This document shows positions 12,301 to 24,400 of a DNA stretch of 64,000 bases, in pieces; position 1 is the first letter of the stretch, and every line of letters begins with the position of its first letter. The DNA comes from Ancistrus triradiatus (lineage: Eukaryota > Chordata > Actinopteri > Siluriformes > Loricariidae), in the NCBI GenBank assembly GCA_025084515.1, contig JAJAGP010002217.1, positions 63,937 through 127,936 of the forward strand, written 5' to 3'. Below the pieces are notes generated by a model, which saw nothing but the letters and a program-made list of their open reading frames with translations, did not search any database and was not told the origin of the DNA. A program made the translations under genes and the position numbers.

Positions 12301-15300
12301 AAGTACACACTGAAATGCGGGAATTTCAAAGTAAAGTGTTGAGTTTGCACATGCCATAGCAGTTTGGAAGGCTTGACACTTCAACACACGCTACACACTA
12401 GCTATGCATCATATCCATAGCTTGTCTGTATAAATCTGTTCTCTAAATATTTTTCAACATGTTATTTTCCATAATCTTTTTGGACTGATCTGTTCTTCCT
12501 TTTGGGTGGCACTGTGGTGCAGTGGTTAGCGCTGCCACCTCACAGCTCCAAGATCCCTGGTTCGATCCCGAAAAGAAATCGATTACCCTATTGTCAAAAT
12601 GTACCCCAGTTCTGGAAATGGTTTGGAATATCCAAAATTAAGATAGCTAGGGTTTGTACAATGAGATTACACTATGCAGTGGTGTTAGGATCCATGCCCT
12701 GCCCCGTGTTTTTCGTTACTTTGATTTTGGAGATTCGCCTCCGGATCCAGCATGACCGCGCCCGCACCTGAGGCGCGTTTCGTTTTGATTATCTGGGACT
12801 CTATTTTAGTTGCATGGACTTCTCTGCTGGTGCGGGAGCATTGCCTCATTTTTGTTATTGTGGTGTATTGCTTGTTTGTTTTTTGTTGCCGTTCGGATTT
12901 CCTCTGTGTATTCTGCGTTGCGGTCCCGGCCCTGTTACGGCACTGCGGCTGTGCTCAGTTGCTTGTGAGTTCTCTTTGATCTGTGTTTATGTGGTTGTGT
13001 TGATGGTAATCATTTTTTGTAGCTACCCTAATCGGTATAGCTTCCCGTAGCTTCCTTAGCCGGTATTTATTATTATTGGTAGCTTCTCTAACCGGTACAG
13101 CTTTCGGTAGCCTCCTTAGCCGGTATTTATTATTATTGGTGGCTTCTCTAACCAGTACAGCTTCCGGTAGCCTCCTTAGCCGGTATTTATTATTACTGGT
13201 AGCTTCTCTAACCGGTATAGCTTCCCGTAGCTTCCTTAGCCGGTCATAGTCTTCTGTGGCTTCCCAAAGCCTTCTGTGGCCCCTCGTGTTTCCCTAGCCA
13301 GCATTTCATCCTGGTGTTCCCTTAGTTTCCTTTGGGTTCCCTTAGTGTCCTGGTCCCTTATTTACTGAGGTCGCTGTATGTGTCTGTCTTGGTTGTGGTA
13401 TACTTAGTCTTTTGTTGGATCTGTTAATAAATCTTGTTTGCTTTATTGAGAACCTGCATCTTCGTCTGCCTCCTTAGTGCCCCCATATAATAAGTGGTAC
13501 CTCAGTTATCGTTGTTAATTCATTCCAGAAGGCTCGTCAAAGTACCAAAGACTACGAGTTTCACACAAATTTTTCTCATAAGGAATAACATAAATTCAAT
13601 TAATCTGTTCCAGGTGTTCTCTTATAACTAACCTTTTTAGGACCCATGGAGACTTTTTTGCACTAAGAATACAATACTGTAGATGTAAAAAAGAAAAGAA
13701 AAGCATGATAAATATAGCAGAGATCTTCATGAGCAAGAGCTATTGTGATCTGAATCACTGAGTACTGAAGTGTGAATTGTGACTCGTGAATCGTGAATCG
13801 ATTTTCGGCTGGAACAAGTCGCACGGCCTGACTCTTAGAAGTTTAAACAAGTGTCTCAAGTACTGAACATAAAACGAAAGCCGAGACAATTTTTTCTAGA
13901 CAAAATGTGTAGAGAACAGAATTCAACGAGTTCCGAGGTGGTCGAGAACTGAGGTACCACTGTATATGCAGTTTTCTTAATTAATGGTATTATACTTGTT
14001 TAATTAGTTATAACAAATGTTGATACTAACTGCATTACTGTAGGAAACATCTGCAGGAACTTTTAGACAGAAGAGCTGCAACATGTCCAAAAGCTCCACA
14101 TGGAATTTGGAGCTGCATTCCCCCAACTCATCAAGACTCAACAAGAACATCAAGGATCTAGGTAGCAGTTTGTCCACTTCCACCAGATGAGGATGTGTTT
14201 TCACGAGATTCAGCAAAGCTCTGAAAAGAGATGTCATTGCCAAAGGTTATGTTACAAAGTATTGAGTTGAACTTTTGTTATTGACCAAATACTTATTTTC
14301 CACCATAATTTACAATTAAATTATTAAAAAATCCAACAATGTGATATCCTGGATTTTTTTTTTTTGTCATTTTGTCTCTCATAGTTGAAGTGTAACTATG
14401 ATGAAAATTACAGACCTCTCTCATCTTTCTAAGTAGGACAACTTGCACAATCAGTGGCTGACTAAATACTTTTTTGCACCACTGTATGTACATATACATA
14501 CATATACAATTATTATACAATTATTGGCATGCATCAAGCAGAGAAAACATCGAAGGAGATTGCTGAAACTACTCAAGAACTGTCTAACAGATTATTAAAA
14601 AGTGGTAGGACAGTGAGGAAACATCATCTCCGAGGATGGAATGTAGTCGTGAAAAAATCTTGAGTAATCGTGATCAGCAATCACCTTAAACATTTGGTGA
14701 AATCAAATCGTAGAAAAACAACAGTTGAACTCAGGGATATGTTTAGTCGTAAGAAAACCACGTGTCAGTGAAGCTAACCGGCAAAACAGCTACAGACGAG
14801 TCAGGATTTACCCTGTTCCAGAGTGATGGGTGCATCAGAGTAAGAAGAGAGGCGGCTGAAGTGGTGCACCCATCATGCCTAGTGCCTACCATACATGTCT
14901 GTGGGGGCAGTGCTAAGATCTGGGGTTGCTGCAGTTGGTCAGGTCCAGGTTCAGCAATGTTATGTGCCCAAAGAATGAGGTCAGCTGGCTACCTGAATAT
15001 ACTGAATGACCAGGTTGTTCCATCAATGGATTTTTTTCTTCCCTGAAGGCACGTGCATATTCCAGGATAACAATGCCAGGATTCACCAGGCTCAAATTGT
15101 GAAAGAGTAGTTCAGGGAGCATGAGACATCATTTTTACACATGGATTGGCCATCACAGTGTTCAGAACTGAACCCCATTGAGAATTTTTGAGATGTGCTG
15201 GGGAAGACTTTGTGCAGTGGTCCAAATCTCCCATCATCAATACAAGATCTTGGGGAGAAATGAATGCAACTCTGGACAGAAATAAATGTTGTGACAAAAG

Positions 15301-15356
15301 AAATATAGAAAATTCTAAAGGGTTCACAAACTTTCAAACACCACTGTGTGTGTATA

Positions 15357-15400
<44 letters not shown>

Positions 15401-18400
15401 CATATATATACACACACACACACAAACACTGTATATATGTTATATGTTATTTCTCTCATCATGAGCCAGTTTATGAATTAAATTTAATTGGTATTAGTGA
15501 AATTTGTTTTTTTTCTTAACAACAATAAGTATATATTGGTGCATAACGTTGAAAGCAACAAAACCATTTACTGAAGACTTCCTCAAAATAGACACAAGAG
15601 TAAGACTACAAGCACTTTAAAAAAACTGCCTAACTGGATCTCAGAATTGAAAAATACATAAAATATTACAACATTTAAAGAAACAAAGCCTGAGTCAGTG
15701 AATAGTTGGTTAGTTAGTTGAAAAAATTACCTTCTATCTTGGGAAAAACTTGCATATGAGCTGGTTAACTTCACCCCTTGTAGTCCAGCCCATGTCTGGT
15801 CATTTCTTGCATTCACAGAGAGTGAAACAGGTACAAATGGTTTTGAAGTGCCCTTGAAAAGATGCAGTAGTGGAAGCACAACCATCCATTTAGTCATGCT
15901 TTCTGACATCACTTTGTTAATGAGGTCCAGCAAAATGTCAGGCAGGCTGAAAAGTTGTTAAAGTTTGGGTTAACAGTCTATTCAGAGTCTATTCAGAGTT
16001 CAATGAGAAACGACTCAATGCTTACTGTCAAATATACTCACTGACTAAATAAATAAGTAACACACCCAGATAAAAATTTTGGAGTGCTGCAAATCTCAGC
16101 ATGCAGTTACGTCTCAGGCATATATGTAAATGATTACAGGTGTGGTCTGATTAGACATTGTCTATAGCCGCAAGAGGGCGTAAAGTGCTTGCACTGCTGC
16201 CCAATATAAAGCCTCTCAGAGGCTAGTATTGTGTACTGTACCTCTGGATGAGAGATTGTTGACAGGAAGACATGCATTCTATGGCACACTAAGACATTTT
16301 GCACAGATGACAGACTTTGAGAGGGTAAGCATCATTGGACTGAGAGAAGCAGGATGGTCAATTTAGCGAACTGCCTGCCATTTAGGCCATACTGACCTAG
16401 CTGTTAAGAGGTGTTGGGAGCGACGGTTCTGTGAGGGCACACACACAGTGAACAGGCTCCGAACGGCCCAGACAGACCACGAGTAAAGTGGACTGTTTGA
16501 TCCGATTGTTTGAAATTTGATGTCACAGCACGCATTACGTGTCCTGCCACTGACAGGCAACCACTGCTGCCTCCGTCTGCAGTGGTGTCATAAACGAGAC
16601 ATCTGTATCACCTTAACAGCAAATACAGGTTTTGACTGGGATCCGACAATGGTCAGGTTTGAGTATGGAGGCCTCACAGTGAGTGCTTCAATCCTGCCTT
16701 TGTTGTGGAGCTACACACTGCACCAACCGCTGGTGTGATGATCTGGGCAGCCATCACATACGACAGTCTGCCACCCCTAGTAGTGATACGAGGGACACTA
16801 ACAATTCAGAAATATATGTGCAGGACGTCCTGCGGCCACATGTGTTACCTCCCATGGCAGGGCTTCCAACTGGCATTTTTCAGAAGGATAATCCTCGCCC
16901 ATACACAGCAAGGGTTTGACAGGGATTTCTCCGCCAGATTGCAACACTTCCTTGCCCTGCCCGGTCGCCAAATTTATCGCCAATAGAGCATTTATGGGAC
17001 CAGTTGGATTGCCAGCTTCAGGATTGCACAGGATCTACAGACCCAGCTGCAATGTGCTAATGTGCCACAGGATACCATAATAAACCTGTATGGCCTCCAT
17101 GCCCAACTGTATCTCGTCTTGAATCCTGGCTAGAGGTGGCCTAACAGGTTGCACTTTCAATTGTACAGTTTTCCAAAATAAACTTACCCTTTCGCTCTAA
17201 TATTGTAATCACTTACATATAATCATAATTACATTCACATATACAGTATAAAGTTTTATTCGATTCCAACTTTCATCTTTGTGATTTTTTTTTTTTGTCA
17301 AGGAGTGTATATCCCAGACACAGAAATGAAAAGTTGTAACGAGATGGTCACTGTTATAGTCACTTCATCTGTGACTGGTCATAATCTTTGGGTTCATCAG
17401 TACATATTTGCAATATATATTATATTTGTAAAATACATGCGCAGAACTGGAAATATTTTTCAAATTTTTCATGTTCATGTTGTATTGTCTGGTAGAGACT
17501 ATAGGGGAAAAATTATATACACCAAAAAAAAAAAATAAAAAAAAAACTCAAAAAGGTCTATTCAGAGAACCGTCATTATTAATATTAATTATTGTAAAAA
17601 CTATTACCCACTTTTTCAAGCATGAAAATGAGTCTTGAATGTCGGTCCAAAAGGGAAGGAACTCATCTTTAGGAAGATTTGGCAGGCAAAGGGCACTGCA
17701 AAGACAAGCAAGTTCACCTCCATCCAGCTTAAGGTCATGCTGTTTCCACACATACAGCATGAGAAGTGCAGCCCTAAGTGGCTCCTTGAAGTAACCACTT
17801 TCGCTACTGCTATTTTTTTTTATTTCTGGAGTTACACGTTCAAGCATAAAGCCCTTCAGGAGTTTGCTTACCTAAAAGAAACATACAGATAAAACGTACA
17901 TTCTTATTATTAAAGAAAAACAAGAATCTACTTATGTGGTGGAATGTGCTCTGATGTAAACAAACCACTTCCACTCCAAACTCCAATAGCAATACTCACG
18001 TCTTTTTCACTGTAATCCAAGGCATACCACTTCTTCTCTGTCTCTTCATACACAAAGGGGTTTCCATAGATCTGATGGAACTGCTTGAGCTGGCTAACAA
18101 AGTTCTTGAAATTGCTCTCATTCCAGCTTTTCAGTAGGTCAAAGATTGTCTCAAGCATTAATGTTCCTGCAATCTCTCTTCCCTCAATAATGCTTTTCCT
18201 CTGATCACGCCAAATATACGACTTGAATGTTTCAAATGCACTCTTCGAAGGTTTTGCACAGATTATATCATCATACTGATGCCACTCTCCTAAAAAGCAA
18301 TAAGGAACAATGCAAAGATGGTTTAGATGAAATTCTACTTATTGTTATTACTTAATCAAACTATTAAATTAATATTTCTACTAATAACTAAAGACTACAG

Positions 18401-21400
18401 CATATAGATGTCACTCACCTTGTGCAGTAAGCAGTTGTGCTTTAACAAAAAGACATCTGTTTGTGATACCACTGGAATCCATTTTGTAGATATACTCGTA
18501 CTCATATTTCCCTTTCCTACTTCTATATACAACATACTTGTAGGGTATGGACACAGCACTTGCCTTGTCCTTCGTGGTCATCCAAGTACCTTGTACAAAA
18601 AATCCGTGCTTACCGAGATCACTGAAAACATAAAAGAATCCTTTACACAGTAATTAAAATGAATTATGAAAACAGAAACTATAAACACAGAATAGCCTTA
18701 CCGTGTCACATCCAACTCCACTAGGTTGGTTTCCCAGTCACTAATGCGGCCACCTGCTCTGATAAATATGCGATCTTCATCTGGGTTAAACTTGAAGTCT
18801 TTTGACAAGATGGCATGAAAGTAGATGGTGAGTCTCTCGCTATAGGAAACTTGCTGAGTTGAACCGGGATTTCTGCAGTCCATAAAAGGAAGTAATTATT
18901 AAACTAACTGAAACAATACAATTAACAATGTACATCTGCAAGTACATCAAAAGTTGTGTTACATTTCGTACAGCATTTACACAACACTCTGCTGAATCAG
19001 TAACTGCAAAGTTTCAAACCTCCTTTGGCACTAACATCAACACAAAAACTGTGCACTGGGAGCGTCATGGCATGGGTTTCCATGGCCGAGCACCAAGCAC
19101 AATGCCAAGCGTCGGATGCAGTGGTGTAAAGCATGCTGCTTCTGAACTCTGAAGCAGTGGCAATGTGATCTGTTGAGTGACAAATCACGCTTCTCTATCT
19201 GGCAGTCTGATGGACGAGTGTGAGTTTGGCAAATGCCAAGAGAACATTACCTGCCTGACTCCATTGTGCCAACTGTAAAGTTTTGGTGGAGGAAGGACAC
19301 TGCTATGGGGTTGTTTTTCACAGGCTGACCAAGTCCCCTTAGTTCCAGTGAAGGGAAATCTTAAATCTTCATTATTCCAATACCTTGTGGTACTCTATGC
19401 TTCCAACTTCTAGGGAAAAGTTTTCTATTTTTGAGGGAAGACCCTTTTTCTGTTTTCCAGCATGACTGTGCCCCAGTGCACAAAGCAAGGTCTATAAAGC
19501 CATGGTTGGTTGAGTTTGGTGTGCTGACCTCAATCTTATTGAACACCTTTGGGATGAACTAGAACGAAGATTGTGAGCCAGGCCCTCTCGTCCAGCAACA
19601 GTGTCCGACCTCACAAATGCTCTTCTGGGTGAATGGGCAAAGATTCAAACAGACACAGTTCAAAATCATGTAGAAATCCTTTCCAGAAGAGTGGAAGCTG
19701 TTATAGCTGCAAATTGGGGATCATCTCCATTTTAATGACTATGGATTTAGACTAGGGTGTCATAAACCTCCTTTAGGTATAATGTGTACGTGTCCCAGTA
19801 CATTTGGCCATACAATGTACACTATATATTGCCAAAAGTATTCACTCGTCTGCCTTCACACACATATACTTGAGTGACATCCCATTTTTAATCCTTAGGG
19901 TTTAATATGATAAAATTTTTTTTTACCATTGTTCCAGAAGCGCATTTGTGAGGTCAGCCACTGAGGTTGGATAAGAAGGCCTGGCTCGCAGCCTCCGCTC
20001 CAATTCATCCCAAAGGTGTTCTATCGGGTTGAGGTCAAGACTCTGTGCAGGCCAATCAAGTTCTTCCACACCAAACTCGCTCATCCATAGACCTTGCTTT
20101 GTGAAAACCCATTCCATGCAGCTCTCTACACACTGTACCTGAGCTAATCTGAAGGCCACATGAAGTTTGAAGATCTGTAGCAATTGACTCTGCAGAAAGC
20201 TAGTGGCCTCTGCGCACTATGCGCCTCAGCACCCGCTCTGTCATTTTATGTGGCCTACCACTTCATGGCTGTGTTGCTGTCATTCCTGATCACTTCCACT
20301 TTGTTATAACACCACTTACAGTTGACTGTGGAATATTTAATAGTGAGGAAATTTCACGACTGGACTTGTTGCACAGGTCGTATCACAGTACCACACTGGA
20401 ATTCACTGAGCTCCTGAGAGCAACCCATTCTTTTACAAATGTTTGTAGAAGCAGTCTGCATGCCTAGGTGCTTGACTTTATACACCTGTGGCCATGGAAG
20501 CGATTGGAACACCTGATTCAATTATTTGGATGGGTGAGTGAATACTTTTGGCAATATAGTGTGCAGTCAGCAAAGATTCACAAGTTGGCAGGGCTAACAG
20601 ACATACAAATAAAACCAAAACTGCAGTACCAAATTACGCGCTGAAAATGTAACCTGGGAAATCAAATAATGCACTAAGTGAATTTATACTGACACAGATG
20701 GCAACGCTGAACAGGATTTTGACTCTAACAATGGCAACAATAGCAGCTTGGCAGAGGTGGGATTTCAAACCTGGACCTTCTGGTCCATAGTCCAGTATCT
20801 TAACTGCTAGGCACAGTCCTATTATTACCATAGTCCTATGCATTAAGATAATATCACTAAGTATAAATGGTTTTGAAGATATAAGAAATGCTATCTGAAA
20901 ATTCAGAAAATTTGAATTTTGTGACTGTGTGAGCGCCACTGGCTCCCGGTTACTAAGTGGAATAGGTTTCCAATTGGGGTGGCCAAGATGTTTTTTTTTT
21001 TTATTTCCTTGATTTGTCTGTCAGAGGATTATGATGAGGTTACTTAAGACCTGTATTGAGGAAGAGGAACTACTGGACATGAGGATAGGTGGGCTAATGA
21101 GACTAAGAGAGCTACTGAGGCTGAGAAGCCACTAAGTGCATAGAAATTAGAGGCAGAGAGAGCTGACAAGGCACTAAGACAGAAAGAGGCCATGATGGGA
21201 GAGGAGCCATCAAAAAAATGGTAAGCAGTCCAGGTCAAACTCTACCTCTTTGGTGGTGAAACATCTTTCTTAGTCTCTGGCTCTTCATTTTTCTTCTTCC
21301 GCTTTGTATTGGAACTTTTTGGGTCACTGGATACATCTCCTTTACCATCAGAAGACTGCGAAACCCGGTCCTGATCCATCTCTTGATCTACACTGGAACC

Positions 21401-24400
21401 TTGGTTCTATATGCAAGAGTGGAAATTTAGATTTAGACTATACAAAAAGTTAAATATGCTTGCATCAAAATTAGATATATTTTCTTTTATCTTAGGTTTG
21501 CTCTGTGGCCCAAACACCTTTTGAGAAGACTGCTTTTCTTTCTGGTCCTGATCCATCTTTTGATCTACCACTGGAACCTTGGTTTTCTATATGCAAGAGT
21601 GGAACATTTAAGATTTAGACCTATACAAAAAGTTAAATATGCTTGCATCAAAATTAGATATATTTTCTTTTATCTTAGGTTTGCTCTGTGGCCCAAACAC
21701 CTTTTGAGAAGACTGCTTTTCTTCCTGGTCCTGATCCATCTTTTGATCTACACTGGAACCTTGGTTCTATATGTAAGAGTGAAAAATTAAATTTAGACTG
21801 GTCAGTTAGATATATTTGCATCAAAATTAGATATATTTTCACAGACTTTTACCTTAGGTTTGCTCTGTGGCCCAAACACCTTTTGAGAAGACTGCTTTTC
21901 TTTCTGGTCTTCATCCATCTTTTCACATAACAAAAACAGGACATGATGTTAATTGTTCATTGTGCCAATAGATAGTCACATGAGGTTTACGCTGGTGTTA
22001 AAAGTGGCGTGGGAACTATATTGAGTGGCGTGGGAACTATTTCAGACATGTAAAGGATGCTAAAATTTGGGGAGGGACACATCATCAGTAGTGTATCTGT
22101 GAATCATGGGTGTTTCAGCCTTTAAAAAACTATACAACCCAACAACAAAGTTGGCCAGTCTTCGGGGTGATCAAAAACCCAAGCTTGTTCCCATGCCCGC
22201 GTAACAGATGCCTCATGTTGCAGTTTTGCCCAGCAAGGGTCTTTCGCTTGAATCCATATCCAGCTGACTGCTTCATTCAGCTGCTTTCAGAGACTGATCT
22301 AACTGTCCTGTCTAGTGCTTGCCCATGAATCCCAAAAATCTTTCAACCATTCTGATGGTAGAAGAAGCCACAAACCCCTCTGCAATCCCACTTCAACTGG
22401 GATAGATTCTAGTGTTCCCACCCTCGTTTTTCTTGCTGCATCTGCTGCTAGTTCTATATATCGCTGTTTCTTACACTCATAGGCCTCCTCGGTTACACTC
22501 TCCCATGGGACTGTGAGCTCTATAATGTTGACAGACTTCTTTGAGGAGGACCAGAATACCATATCCGGCCTAAGGGTGGTAACTGCAATCTCGGGTGGAA
22601 AGATTAATTTCTGGCCAATATTGACCAGCATCTTCCAATCCCGGGCCATTGCCAGATTTCTGATTTTGAAGGGGGATGGTTGGGCTTTTCCTGTCCCTCT
22701 CGAATGAATATTGGTGCTGTGATGGAATTGGTTACTCTGGAGGGCAAGGAGTTGATAGCACTCTTCTTAATCTCAAGAGCTGCTGCCAAGCTCCTTAGGA
22801 CCTGGTTATGCCTCCAAGTGTAATGACCCTGCGTGAGGTTGGTCTTACAGCCAGTCAAGATGTGTGCGAGAGTCGCTGGATTTGGACAGAGGGCACAGGT
22901 TGGGTCCTCACCATACCACTGATGGAGATTTTTTGGTGATGGGAGCACATCATAAGTAGCTCTAATGATGAAACTGATGTTGTTTGCCTCCATTCCCCAG
23001 AGCTCTCTCCAACTGAGCTTTCTCCTTTTCAGGCCATCCCACTTCGTCCATTGTCCCTGCTTAACAAGGCAAACAGCCCTCGCACTTCTTTCGGCCTCCT
23101 CCACCACCATTTTCCTCCTCTCTGAAGCAGAGGCCTTGCGCCAAATTGGACATGCCCTACAATTTCACTATGCCTCAGGGCTGACGTAGCCTGCTGCACT
23201 GCAATGGATGGTGTCCACTTCCGCCCAGTTGACAAGGGTGGTGCCACATTGCTGATCGTCTGATCTCTGGAGTCCCTCAAAATCATCTGAAGCCTCACTT
23301 TGGAGCACTTGTACTCTTCAGAGAGGCTCGTGATAGGCAATTCAAGGACTGCTTTGCCATAAAGGCTGATGTTAGTCAGACAACGTGGGACCCCGAGCCA
23401 TTTCTTCACATATGAAGTCATGGTTCGTTCCATCTTTTCCACTGTTGTTATTGGGACCTCATAGATGGTGAGTGGCCACATTACCCGAGGGAGAAGACCA
23501 AATTGCAGGCACCAAACCATAACATTTCCTGGCACTGAGGTTTGCATTGTACCATCTGCCCAGGTTCTTGATGGGTTTCTCTGACACCATTGGAATTGGG
23601 TCATCACCAATGCAAAACCTCACATTTTTAAGCTCGCCCTTGACTATTGAGATACTTCGCGACTTATTTGGCTTGATTTTCATTCGAGCCCACCTGATGT
23701 TTTCCTGCAGTTTTCCAAGTAATCGCCTAGTACATGCTGCAGTAGTGGTCAGAGTGGTCAAGTCATCCATATATGCTCGAATAGGAGGAAGGCGGATTCC
23801 ACTCATAGTTCGCTCGCAACCCATCTCGAGGCCAGGGGTGAGATTGAACAACCTGTCATAATTCCTACTTCTAGACGCTGCCACGATGTTATAAAGTCAA
23901 CTGTTTTAGAGCAGAGCGGCAGGTCTTCGAAGTAGGCTTTCACTAGAGTAGTGATAGATGCTGGAACGTGGAAGAAGTTAAAGGATTCCCAAAGAAGATT
24001 ATGGGGAACTGATCCAAAGGCATTTGCCAGGTCAAGAAAGGTAACATGAAGGTCTCTTTTATTCTTCTTTGCCACTTGGATTTTGTGTCAGATCATACTG
24101 GTATGTTCCAAGCAACCACATTTTCAGAGACTTTTACCTTAGGTTTGCTCTGTGGCCCAAATACCTTTTGAGAAGACTGCTTTTCTTTCTGGTCTTGATT
24201 CATCTTTTGATCTACACTGGAACCTTGGTTCTATATGTAAGAGTGAAAATTTAGATTTAGACTGGTCAAAGTTAGATATATTTTCAGAGACTTTTACCTT
24301 AGGTTTGCTCTGTGGCCCAAGCACCTTTTGAGTAGACTGCTTTTCTTTCTGGTCCTGATCCATCTTTTGATCTATACTGGAACCTTGGTTCTATATGTAA

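Noticed and set aside
15345..15425. Possible CRISPR-like or regulatory repeat
   Set aside because: It is a plain TG/CA dinucleotide microsatellite at the edge of a Tc1 remnant.
16705..16986. Host gene encoded by a 93-codon frame
   Set aside because: The text HTAPTAGVMIWAAI is Tc1 transposase and the frame is broken on both sides.
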